NCBI RefSeq assembly: GCF_000004825.1
Contig: NW_008805090.1
Span: forward strand, 372,001-436,000
From: Heterostelium album PN500
Taxonomy: Eukaryota > Evosea > Eumycetozoa > Acytosteliales > Acytosteliaceae
Reading direction: 5' to 3'
Length of the DNA stretch: 64,000 nt
Below the pieces are notes generated by a model. The model was not told the DNA's origin, ran no database searches, and saw nothing but the letters and a program-made list of their open reading frames with translations. Positions 24,444-33,935 of the stretch are shown piece by piece. The translations under genes and the position numbers were made by a program. Within the stretch, counting starts at the first letter, position 1, and each line of letters starts with the position of its first letter.

Positions 24444-25473
24444 TTAGTTGGGTGGTGGTGGAGGTGGGAAGTCAAACATTGGTGGTGGTGGAGGTGGGAA
24501 GTTCGAGGGTGGTGGTGGTGGAAGGTCAAAGTTCGAGGGTGGTGGTGGTGGTGGGAAGTTAGAGGGTGGTGGTGGTGGAAGGTCAAAGTTGGAGGGTGGT
24601 GGTGGAATTGCGTGTCCATTTTGTGTGGGTGTTGGTCGAACGGGACGTGGTGGTGCTGGCACGTCGAGACTGTGTGGAGCGGGTGGTGGTGGTGCCATTG
24701 AAGTACGCTTGCTGACACCTGGTGGTGGTGGTGTTTGATAGGGTGGTGAGTGTTGTTGTTGTTGATGTTGTTGTGAAGACGATAACGATGGTGGTGGAGG
24801 TGGTGGTGTCGATCCAATGGGTGGAGACGATGGTGCCGACGAAGAGTGAGACAATTGCTGGCTGTGTGAAAGCGATGCACCACCGCCATTGCTATTGTTA
24901 TTTGGAGCGATACCATCTCCGCCAATAGAGTAGGCGACTTGCTTTCTAACGAATTTAGCTGGTGGCCTGATATCCTCGACCTCGATCTGACGATCCTTCA
25001 GAGTGCTCTTATATTGTTTAGCTGCAGTCGGTGCCTTGAAAACATTGACACCTGTTGATTCATGAATCATTTCAACTCTCTGATGATGATGATGATAATA
25101 ATAATTGGATTAGTTAAATAATAGTGGTAATAATAATAATTATTATATATTATAACAACAACAAAAGTTAACTTACTTGATTTAAATATTTAACTTTTAG
25201 ATCGATTTTCTCAACTTCACTTGCTTGTAGCTGGAGAAGAGTTGTTAGATGAGTACCAATGTTTTGAATGTGATATGCAACATTCATGAGAGCGTTCTTG
25301 GCATAGGATTGGGTTTGGTCGTAGATGTTGGCAGTTTCAGCACCAGCATACGCACCCTTACAATACTGTGAAATCTGTTGAAGTTTTCCATGATTATCCA
25401 TCAATTCATTCAACGAATTGGGAATCGTTGTTTGTGAATAAACATTAATATCTAATGTTTGATCTTGTGTCAT
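24444..25473 (-). CDS. abiA: Abl-interactor homolog (SCAR/WAVE complex subunit)
   Basis: Two exons, 25473-25177 and 25079-24444, join in phase for 310 residues. The N-terminal half is the helical Abi homology region (NELMDNHGKLQQISQYCKG..YDQTQSYAKNALMNVAYHIQ..LDLKVKYLNQ), followed by the RVEMIHE junction and a conserved basic block. This region packs with Scar and Nap1 in the WAVE complex that activates Arp2/3 at the leading edge. The C-terminal half is a proline-rich tail made of repeated NFDLPPPPPS/NFPPPPPP units encoded by a near-perfect GGTGGTGGT-type repeat on the plus strand. The protein ends in this tail without an SH3 domain, unlike animal Abi but as expected for dictyostelid Abi. Confidence 0.9.
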
Positions 25474-25844
25474 CTTTTTGATATTCCTCTTCTTTCTATT
25501 TATCTATTTGTCTTTTTATCAAAAAAAAAAAATACTAATCTTTCTATATTAACTTTTAATCTTTATAACTACTTTAACTCTTTTTTCTACACTATATTAC
25601 ACAAATTATATTTATTTTATATATTACAACTTCTATTTAGGATAAATGTTTGATTGATCGTGATTTTTTTATGATCAATTTTTGATTTACTTAGATTTGG
25701 TTGGTTTGGTGTGTTAAAATTTTTTAAAACCAAAACAAAAAAAAATAATTGTTTTTACAAAAAAAAAAAAAATGAAAAAGATAATTAATTCTTTTTTAAA
25801 TAATTTAAATTACACATTGTTTATTGTTTATTATTGCTACTATG

Positions 25845-26404
25845 TTATAGAACAATTTGATATTTATCTTGAAGTGATTTTGATGTCTCTTGAAATTCTC
25901 TATCGATAACTGCTTTCTTGGCGGAGAGTTGCTCTTCGATGTGTGCTTTCTCCAGCTCTAATTCGTCGAATTTAACCAATCGTTCGCTGTCACGATGAGA
26001 TTGATAGACGTCTTCACGAAACACTTGATTCTGTACTTTTTCATTTAATTCTCTAAGTGATTGATTGATCGATTCGAATCTGGCAGCCTGTTGATTGCAA
26101 TGTCTGATATTTGACATCGTCGCATTTGCAGTGATTGTTTGATTCTGTAGAGCAATGATATCTCTATCACCTCGTTTCACTTCATATTCCTTTAAAAATG
26201 TCTTTATCTCTGTTTCCACAAAGTAGTTCTGATCAAAAAAGAAATCATATACATTTCCAAACTCTATAATTGAGAAAATTATCAAACTAGTTAGTTTTTC
26301 TTTGTTATTATGACTACTTTTTCTTCTTCTTTCTAAAACTGTTTAATATTAAATTTACCTTTTACTAAAGGTTCAACAGGTCCTATTGTTATCTTTTTAC
26401 TCAT
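25845..26404 (-). CDS. bloc1s5: BLOC-1 subunit 5 (muted) homolog
   Basis: Two exons, 26404-26359 and 26263-25845, join in phase for 154 residues. The tiny first exon encodes MSKKITIGPVEPLVK. The body is an almost continuous coiled coil with the subunit-5 signature YFVETEIKTFLKEYEVKRGDRD, matching the ETRYFVKEFEEKRGLRE segment of animal BLOC1S5, and a similar total length. BLOC-1 is an eight-subunit cytosolic complex that works in biogenesis of endosome-lysosome-related organelles. The match rests mainly on the N-terminal 40 residues; the rest is generic coiled coil. Confidence 0.78.
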
Positions 26405-26814
26405 TTTTATTAACACTCTTTATTCTTATATATATATATATATTATTTACAAAAACTAAACTATTTCTTTTTTAGTTATTACTTTTCTTTTATGTGTTGA
26501 TTTAATAAATTCTAGATATTTAAATAAATCTACTGTTTTTACATATATCTATATCTATAGATATAACTTTCAGTTTTATATATTATCGTTTAAACAACTA
26601 GTTATAAATATCTTGTTTATAATTAAGCAATAAAATGAAAAAAAAAAAATGAAAAAGCATGCAAAGTTTCTGTTTTTTTTGTTAATGTTTATTGTTAATT
26701 TAATAACGAATAGTTATTAATAACTCTTTTACTTTATACAGTTATAATGTTTACCACATTATCATGGCTAGCTATAGTTTTTGTTGTTTTTGATTTATAT
26801 TTAACAAATATTTG
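26405..26814. other. AT-rich spacer
   Basis: Between the BLOC-1 subunit start and the GCN5 stop, both minus strand. Homopolymers and TA repeats only. Confidence 0.6.
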
Positions 26815-28111
26815 TTAAGGTAGTGATTGACATTGTTGTATTATAAATTGTTCAAGTCTGTTGGCTATGTGGAAGTAGGAACCTTCACCGTTGAACTGCC
26901 GACAGTTCTCACACATTCTCTTGAGATCTGCTATGAACATGTATTTGGTGATGTAGTAGGTGCCAGTAGAGAGTCGTTGTTCCACCTTTGAGATATCGAC
27001 TGGATCTTTGATGACCTCGTAGTAGTTTGGTGCCACGTCTATGGAGACGGGCTGCAGGAATGGCCACGCCTCTGGATGTGACTTTACCAGATCCAACACC
27101 TTGCGTAGCTCCTTCTGGAGATGCGCTATCTGCTGGTCGGTCTGCGTCGACACCCAGCCGGAATCCTTGATGCCGCGGATTTGCTCGATCGGCAAACGAC
27201 TCACACCCGGCTGGAAACACTTCAGTCCCGGATATACAATGTGTGACGTGCTAATCTGACGGATCTTATTATTGAGTATCTCCCGCTGTTGTTTCACCAT
27301 TGATGGAATATCCAGGTAGGTAACGTTCGGGTGGATTACGCACTCCATCAGCGAACCTCCGTCGTACTCCTGAATGAAACCCTTCCACTTTTCGCGCGGC
27401 AACGTTATCTCGTGAGTGAATCCCTGCTTCTGGAAGTACTCGATAGCGAAATTGTCGGCGAACGTCAAAAAGTGGAAGATTCCCGTCTTGCGGTTGTGCT
27501 CTTTGAGGTGTGTCATCAGGAACGAACCGTAACCCTTGACCTGCTCGTTGGAGGTGATCGCACAGAATGCAATCTCAATGAATCCCTGTTCTTTGAACGG
27601 ACGGAAACTAATGCCACCGATGACATTGTCACGCTTGATGATCAGCAGCGAATGATGAAATCGATCGAACATCAACCGAACGATATACTCACGCGGCATC
27701 TTTGGTAGCTGTTTCGAAAACACATTCTTTAGATTCATTAGCAACTCTAGATTTCGCAGTGAACTATCGTTTGTTATCACTTCGAATCGCAAGATGCCCA
27801 ATTCCTTCTCTTTCCATGCCGATGTTACTGCTTGTGCTGGTTGATTTTCAATTCCACCCTTTAGTTTTGTACAAATGTTATTATATTAGATTAACAACAT
27901 TCTAATCAAGCTAATAGATTAGCTATTTTAGTTAAATACATACTTCAGGACCTAATAAAGGTTGTTTGGTTGTAACAGGTTGTATTATAGGTACATGAAA
28001 CTCTTTTGATAAACTATTATTACTATTGATATCAGATGTTATTGAATCTGTTATTATATTTACACTTTGATCATCTGTATTTAAAAAGTTGTTCAAATCC
28101 GTTGATTGCAT
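26815..28111 (-). CDS. gcn5: Histone acetyltransferase GCN5
   Basis: Two exons, 28111-27944 and 27858-26815, join in phase for 403 residues, close to yeast Gcn5. The GNAT catalytic domain is complete: ELGILRFEVITND entry strand, catalytic Glu151 in FIEIAFCAI, the acetyl-CoA loop QVKGYGSFLM and the FTHEITLPREKWKGFIQEYDGG segment specific to Gcn5/PCAF. A bromodomain follows (WPFLQPVSIDVAPNYYEVIKDPVDIS..ADLKRMCENCRQFN). Gcn5 acetylates histone H3 within SAGA and related complexes. The ~55-residue N-terminal exon is low in conservation. No PCAF-type N-terminal domain is present. The gene is divergent from the FHA/SF3B1-N gene with only 218 bases between start codons. Confidence 0.95.
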
Positions 28112-28329
28112 TGTTTTAGTGATCAATATTAATATCGTGATTGATAACTTTAACACAATTAAAATGAATGAACTAATTTAAAATTTCGTGGAAATTTTTA
28201 TCAAAAAAGCGGGTAGTATTTTAAAGCAAAAATAGAATCTTACTTTTATTTACATATCTAAATAGATAAAGATAAATAAATAAAGATAAATAAATAATAA
28301 TACATACTTATATATAACTTTATTAAAAT

Positions 28330-29373
28330 ATGTATACACTTGAAGAAGATGATGATTTAACATTTGAACAAATAAAGAAATTACAACAAGATCGAAAGAA
28401 TGGATTGAGTAGTGGTTCATCTTCAGATCGTTATGATACATCTATAGAGATTGGAAGTAGTAAAAGTAGTAGTGGTAAAAGAAAGGAAAAAGATAGAGAT
28501 AGAGAAAGAGATAGTTTTAAAAGTGAAAAGAAAAAAGATAAAGATAGAAATAGAGATGATGATGAAAAGAATAAACATCATGATAAGTTGAGAAGAGAAT
28601 TCGATTCCTATCATGCACCTAAACATATATTGGAGACTATTCCTGTTGATCCGAATGAAGACGATCCACTGAAGCGATTCAGACCGCAGACAGTAGCGGA
28701 ACGAGAGACAGAGTATCAAGGACGTTGGAGAAAGCGATCGTTCAGTCCACCACGTGATTACGATCCATTCACTGGCAAAGGCGATGTAAAAGGTCGATCC
28801 TACAAAGATATCATGATGGAGACACAACTGGCAAGAGAGGAGAAAGAGTTGCTGTTCAAGATATCAAAGAAACAACGTGAAGAAGATGAATTGAAAAGAA
28901 AGGAAAAGAAAAATGAACAACAACAACAACAAAAGGGAGGTAAAGATAATGAAAGTAATAAAAAACAAAGAGTTAGTGATGGTGGAAGTAGGAGTAACTC
29001 ATCGTCTTCGTCATCGTCAAGTAGTAGCAGTAGTAGTAGTGGAAACAGTAGAGAGAAGCTTTGGTTTATAAAAGTATTTAAGAATGGCGAGCAACAAGGC
29101 GAACCAATTAGTATTCAGAAAGATAGAACCATTACATTTGGAAGAGATCCAAAGAATATCATTGTTTTGGAGCATCCCAGTTGTAGTTCCTCGCATGCAA
29201 CCATTGCTATTTTCAAAGAGGGAAAGCGACCGATTCTTCTTGACCTGCGATCGACCAACCAAACATATTTGAACAATCGTGCAATCCAACCGCATCACCC
29301 CGAAGAACTGTATCACGGTGATACCATTAAATTCGGTGGTAGTACAAGAGAGTATATAATCAATCATAACTAA
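28330..29373 (+). CDS. SF3B1 N-terminal-like segment fused to a SNIP1-like FHA domain
   Basis: Single exon, 347 residues. Residues about 8-25 (DLTFEQIKKLQQDRKNG) and 90-180 (YHAPKHILETIP, ERETEYQGRWRKRSFSPPR, DPFTGKG, GRSYKDIMMETQLAREEKEL) follow, in order, the N-terminal segment of SF3B1 (human: YHAPVALLNDIP, DREDEYKKHRR..ISPERLDPF, ARTYMDVMREQHLTKEERE). A Lys/Gln-rich then poly-Ser linker leads to an FHA domain (about 244-347) with GRDP, HPSCSSSHA, LLDLRSTNQTYLNN and KFGGSTREY. This is closest to SNIP1/Pml1/DAWDLE-type FHA domains and also resembles NIPP1. FHA domains bind phosphothreonine. SNIP1/Pml1 belongs to the RES complex, which joins the activated spliceosome near SF3B. The core SF3B1 gene at 56.4-59.5 kb lacks exactly this N-terminal segment, so this protein may supply it in trans; that is inference. 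Confidence 0.82.
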   Translation: MYTLEEDDDLTFEQIKKLQQDRKNGLSSGSSSDRYDTSIEIGSSKSSSGKRKEKDRDRERDSFKSEKKKDKDRNRDDDEKNKHHDKLRREFDSYHAPKHILETIPVDPNEDDPLKRFRPQTVAERETEYQGRWRKRSFSPPRDYDPFTGKGDVKGRSYKDIMMETQLAREEKELLFKISKKQREEDELKRKEKKNEQQQQQKGGKDNESNKKQRVSDGGSRSNSSSSSSSSSSSSSSGNSREKLWFIKVFKNGEQQGEPISIQKDRTITFGRDPKNIIVLEHPSCSSSHATIAIFKEGKRPILLDLRSTNQTYLNNRAIQPHHPEELYHGDTIKFGGSTREYIINHN

Positions 29374-29461
29374 TTAATTAACCAATCAGAAATAAAAATA
29401 GTAGCTATTTTAATTGTACAACATGTTCTAATAATAAAAATACAAAGCTGTTGTTGTTGTT

Positions 29462-29949
29462 TTATTGTTTTAATTTTGACATTCCTAAGTAGACGGTTGC
29501 TTTTGGCATGTATGCCTCTTCTTTGGCATCTGGATTGGTGAGATGATAGGTAAGCAAAGTTCCTTCTTCAGTTAGGTTTTGGATACTCGAGACATCGAGT
29601 GTAAGTCCACCGATAAAGTCGTCAGAACCAATCATATCATGATCCCACATCTCGATCTAAAAAGTGAAATTAGAGTTAAAATCGATTTTTTATTATTTTG
29701 GATGATCTTTGATAATTTGATAGTTACTCTTATATTACTGATGATACTTGTATCCAATGCTTGTTGTTGCTTAAAAGCCCAATGTGGAAGTAAAGAATTC
29801 TTTATTACCGGTGTTTTTAAGAACCATTCTGGTTTTTCAGAGCTTTTCTTGATGTAACCGATTTTAACGTAAACATCGGCAAGTCCATTCGAATCATAAC
29901 CGTCTTTTACCTTACCACTAACTACAAAAAACTCGAATTTTTCTGTCAT
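29462..29949 (-). CDS. Single C2-domain protein
   Basis: Two exons, 29949-29728 and 29656-29462, join in phase for 138 residues, the size of one C2 domain with little else. Visible C2 features: ADVYVKIGY after strand 2, the FLKTPVIKNSLLPHWAF segment, then IEMWDHDMIGSDDFIGGLTLDVSS. The two Asp-containing loops (YDSNGLADVYV and WDHDMIGSDD) carry most of the calcium-coordinating acids, so calcium-dependent membrane binding is plausible. Small free-standing C2 proteins are common in dictyostelids. Partner and membrane are unknown. Confidence 0.85.
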
Positions 29950-30302
29950 CTTTTTATATATATATTTAGTTTATTTGTAAGCAAAAAAAAGTAATTAATT
30001 AATTTTTGATGTTTAGGTCCTGACAGATCATTTTATATTAAAAATTTTGATTTTTTCGATTCACTAAACCATCAAAAATTTCATTTTCGCCTTTTCAAAG
30101 AAGAAGTTTGACATCTTTTGGTGTAACACCCACCCTTTAATTATTTCTAATATTATTTTTGAGAAAGATCAAATTAAATTGGTGCCAAACAAACAAATTT
30201 TAATGTTAGCAAAACAAAATCAGAATTTTATACTCTTTCCTAATAGAGAAAAAATTGGATGTAAACATTTTATTTTATTTTTTAATTACAATACAACGTT
30301 GC
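29950..30302. other. AT-rich spacer
   Basis: Upstream region of the C2 gene and downstream region of the first F-box-like paralog. Nothing recognised. Confidence 0.55.
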
Positions 30303-31925
30303 TTAGCGAGTGCATTGTTTTGTTTTTATCTTACATTTGTTTTTATGTGGCTGACTTTTTACGATCATTTCAGTGTGCAATGTTGATACTCTAATTATTT
30401 CTTCAAAGTATTTGAGTGTCGATTTATGTCTGGAATCATTGAGGGTGTCTCCTTTGAATAGCATGATTGTACAGTTGGTTGGAATGTTATCGATCGAGAT
30501 GATATATTCTTTCATTCTCTCTTTCTTTGCATCGTAATCAAAATATCTAAAATATGATCTGACATTTAGTTTTCTGATAGTTTTGTTGGATTTCAATATT
30601 TTGGAAGTCGCCAAAAGATGATCGTCTTCAAGATTATAGAGTTTAAGTTTAGTGATCGTTGTGTTGTTGTTATTTATGAATACATCATAAAATGATTGAT
30701 CCAAGACAACACAAGATATTTTAAGGGTGGAAAGTGTGCTGTTGCTCATCAATGATTGTGCGAAATGATGTGATACCAATTGAAGTGTCGATTGATCTCT
30801 TATCTTGTGAATCGATAAGGTTTCTTCATCTCTACAATAGTTATTTAATGATATAGTTTTCAGTGTCATGTTGTTGGATAGTTGTTGACAAAACGCAATC
30901 CAATCACTTGTTTGATTGTTGTTTGCTATCCTCGTTGCCAAGTTTCTAGTACTATATGCACAAGAACAATCGCCAATCGGTTCATCTGCAGCATGACCAA
31001 GTAAACCGAGTATCGATCTACCTTTGAACGATTCAATATGATTGTTTACAACCAACTTTAACTCTTTAATATCGATGTAATCTTCGATTGAGATTTCAAT
31101 GGATTTGAGTGATTCGATTGCAAACAGTTTGAGATACGATTGGTGATGAACAGCACCAGTGTCATGACCACCCGAATCATATTCAAAGTAAATCTTGTTG
31201 ACTCGCCACCGTATGATTGGAGAGAGATCGAATTGATTGACATTAAAATAGGCTGAATAGTATACCAAATCATTGGCATAGCTAATCAAATCAATGGTTT
31301 TCAGTTCGACACTCTCCAGAATTGAATGATCGAGCTCATTCAGTGAAAGAGTGGCGGGAGCGGTGACGATGTTGGGTTGAGTTGAGAATATATTACTGTC
31401 GGTAATCAGCTGAATCTTGATGGTTGGCAAGAGATTGATGATGTCTATCAAGAATTTCATGTTGTGCGTGCGAATGACCAATCGCTCGAGATTAACAAAC
31501 ATTGAGATGAACTCTTTGCCACCGCAATCACTTGCCAAAACACCAATATTTTTATAGTAGTCGACAAAGTACAACTGTCTGATATTCTCTACTCGATAAA
31601 TCGATTGTGGCTTGGAAAATATCGCTGTCGATAGTTTTAAAAAATCAACAGGATGTCTACGATATTTTGGTTGTACATTGAACAAATACTCTGTACATAT
31701 GTATTTTGATACGATATTTAACCACTCCTTACAAATCAAAGCATACTTTATAACGTCTCTATTAAAATTTGAATTCCCTTTTCTTTTAGATTTCCGGTAC
31801 TCTGCTTCAAATTGATATCTGTAATCTGGTAAACCAAAAGAAAAATCAATGATTTTCTGAATAATAATTTTTGATAATATTATTTGAATATTATTATTAT
31901 TATTATTATTATTATTATCTGACAT
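30303..31925 (-). CDS. F-box-like LRR protein, tandem copy 1
   Basis: Single exon, 540 residues; ATG at 31925 is followed by a poly-Asn tract absent from the other copies. The N-terminal 90 residues hold an F-box-like pattern (SKIIIQKIIDF..DVIKYALICKEWLNIVSKYICTEYLF). The remainder is alternating strand/helix sequence with leucine-rich character: LERLVIRTHNMKFLIDIINLLPTIKI, TLKTISLNNYC, STLKISCVVLD, ITKLKLYNLEDDHLLATSKILKSNKTIRKLNV. The organisation matches dictyostelid F-box/LRR-like families thought to be ubiquitin-ligase receptors. It is 60-70 percent alike by eye to the next two genes on the same strand, so the array arose by tandem duplication. Confidence 0.72.
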   Translation of the reverse strand: MSDNNNNNNNNNIQIILSKIIIQKIIDFSFGLPDYRYQFEAEYRKSKRKGNSNFNRDVIKYALICKEWLNIVSKYICTEYLFNVQPKYRRHPVDFLKLSTAIFSKPQSIYRVENIRQLYFVDYYKNIGVLASDCGGKEFISMFVNLERLVIRTHNMKFLIDIINLLPTIKIQLITDSNIFSTQPNIVTAPATLSLNELDHSILESVELKTIDLISYANDLVYYSAYFNVNQFDLSPIIRWRVNKIYFEYDSGGHDTGAVHHQSYLKLFAIESLKSIEISIEDYIDIKELKLVVNNHIESFKGRSILGLLGHAADEPIGDCSCAYSTRNLATRIANNNQTSDWIAFCQQLSNNMTLKTISLNNYCRDEETLSIHKIRDQSTLQLVSHHFAQSLMSNSTLSTLKISCVVLDQSFYDVFINNNNTTITKLKLYNLEDDHLLATSKILKSNKTIRKLNVRSYFRYFDYDAKKERMKEYIISIDNIPTNCTIMLFKGDTLNDSRHKSTLKYFEEIIRVSTLHTEMIVKSQPHKNKCKIKTKQCTR

Positions 31926-32303
31926 TTTATACAAACGAAAAACAATAATCGATCTTTAATTAAAAGTCTGCAGAACAATTGTTCATAAAGTAAAAAGTGA
32001 ATGGTTTTAGTGAATGGACAAAAAAAATAAAAATAAAAAAAGAAATATATCTGGATGGTAGATTCCATTAAAAGTAGGCCACCAATGGATGATTTACTAC
32101 AATTAAATAATAATAAGAGTTAAAGATAATAATAACAATAGTTCTAACAACAACAACAACAATAATAACAACAGCTAGCTAGCTAACAACGGTGTTCTCA
32201 TAATCATTTATGGTTTATCATGACTACCTTACCTTTACACTATGAATATACTTCTTATTCAGTAATAAAGAAATGAATATATTCTAATAACAACACGTAC
32301 ATG
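31926..32303. other. Spacer between tandem paralogs
   Basis: AT-rich promoter/terminator DNA between copy 1 and copy 2. Contains AAT/AAC microsatellite-like runs near 32100-32170 and a short GCTAGCTAGCTA run at about 32174-32185. No gene. Confidence 0.6.
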
Positions 32304-33854
32304 TTATTTTATTTTTTTTATTATTTTTGTCTTAAAAATGTTAAGGTATTGATTTTTTTTTACGATCAGTTCGGTGTGCAATGTTGATCCTTTAATTATT
32401 TCTTCAAAGTATTGGAGTGTCGCTTTATATGTTGGATCATCAATGATATTTCCTTTGAACAACATGATTTTACAGTTGGTCTGAATGTTATCGATCGAGA
32501 TGATGTATTCTTTCATTCTCTCTATCCTTTTTTTGTTTTCAAATGAAAAGCCAAAATATGATCTGACATTTAGTTTTCTCATAGTCTTGTTGGATTTCAA
32601 TATTTTGGAAGTCGCCAAAAGATGATCGTCATCAAGATTATAGAGTTTAAGTTTAGTGATTGTTGTATTGTTGAATAGATCGTAAAATGATTGATCCAAG
32701 ACAACACACGATATTTTAAGAGTTGAAAGTGTGATGTTGGTCATCAATGATTGTGCGAAATGATGTGATACCAATTGAAGTGTTGATCGATCTCTTATCT
32801 TGTGAGTTGCTAAAGTATATTCATCTTGGCAATAGTTATTTAGTGATAGACTCTTCAGTGTCGTGTTGTTCGAAAGTCGTTGACAAAACTCTATCCATTC
32901 GCTTGTTTGATTGTTCTTTGCTATCAACACTGAAAAGCCATCTATCACACCATATGTACAAGAGCAATCGCCAATCGGTTCATCTGCAGCATGACTAAGT
33001 AAACCGAGTATCGATCTACCTTTGAACGATTCAACATGATTGTTTACGACCAACTTTAACTCTTTAATATCGATGTAGTCTGCTTTCGAGATTTCAATGG
33101 ATTTGAGTGATTCGATTGCAAACAGTTTGACATACGATTGGTAATGAACAGCACCAGTGTCATAAAAACCAGCATCGTATTCAAAGAAAATCTTGTTGAC
33201 TCGCCAACGTCGGATGGGAGTGAAATCGAATTGTTGGTTATTTAAATAGGTTGAATAGTATACCAAATCATTGGTTGTCAGCTCAACACTCTCCAGAATT
33301 GAATAGTTGACTCCAGATAATGAAGGAGCGGTGACTGTGACTCGTTCTGAGAATATTTGTTCATCAGCAACTAACTGAATCTTTATGGTAGGCATGAGTT
33401 TGATGATGTCCAACACCAATTTCATGTTGTGCGTGCGAATGACCAATCGCTCGAGATTAACAAACTTGGAGATGAACTCTTTACCACCGCAGTCACTTGC
33501 CAAAACACCATTATTTTTGCTATAGTCAACAAAGTACAACTCTCGGATATTCTCCACGCGATAAACCGATTGTGGATTGGAGAGTGTTGTCAATCGCTTA
33601 CCAAAATCAAAAGGATACTTTACTTGTGATCTAAACAAGTAATCTGTACATATTTGTTTCGATACGATATTGAACCACACCTTACAAACCAAAGCATACT
33701 CTATTACTCCTCTATTAAAATTTAAATATCTTTTGTCGATCTCTTGAAGGCACAGCTCTTCAAATAGATCTCTGCATGGTATTGTATCAAGAGCAAAACC
33801 AATGATTTTATGAACTATTAATTTTGATAATAATTTACTATTATTCTCTGTCAT
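32304..33854 (-). CDS. F-box-like LRR protein, tandem copy 2
   Basis: Single exon, 516 residues with ATG at 33854 (MTENNSKLLSKLIVHKIIGF). It is the most compact intact member of the tandem array. It shares the F-box-like start (VIEYALVCKVWFNIVSKQICTDYLF), the LERLVIRTHNMK segment, the CSC-containing loop (EPIGDCSC) and the repeated LKLYNLDDDHLLATSKILKSNKTMRKLNVRS block with copies 1 and 3. Function is expected to be substrate recognition in an SCF-like complex, but nothing identifies the target. Confidence 0.72.
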   Translation of the reverse strand: MTENNSKLLSKLIVHKIIGFALDTIPCRDLFEELCLQEIDKRYLNFNRGVIEYALVCKVWFNIVSKQICTDYLFRSQVKYPFDFGKRLTTLSNPQSVYRVENIRELYFVDYSKNNGVLASDCGGKEFISKFVNLERLVIRTHNMKLVLDIIKLMPTIKIQLVADEQIFSERVTVTAPSLSGVNYSILESVELTTNDLVYYSTYLNNQQFDFTPIRRWRVNKIFFEYDAGFYDTGAVHYQSYVKLFAIESLKSIEISKADYIDIKELKLVVNNHVESFKGRSILGLLSHAADEPIGDCSCTYGVIDGFSVLIAKNNQTSEWIEFCQRLSNNTTLKSLSLNNYCQDEYTLATHKIRDRSTLQLVSHHFAQSLMTNITLSTLKISCVVLDQSFYDLFNNTTITKLKLYNLDDDHLLATSKILKSNKTMRKLNVRSYFGFSFENKKRIERMKEYIISIDNIQTNCKIMLFKGNIIDDPTYKATLQYFEEIIKGSTLHTELIVKKNQYLNIFKTKIIKKIK

Positions 33855-33935
33855 TTTGTTAACTAGTATACAAGGCAAATGAATAAAGAAACAAATCCTC
33901 AATTTTTGATTTCAACAGATGATATGTTTATTAAT

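Noticed and set aside
24417-24738. Long plus-strand Gly/Trp-rich ORFs opposite the Abi tail
   Set aside because: They are the antisense of the proline-rich repeat of the Abi gene, which is in frame with a conserved N-terminal exon.
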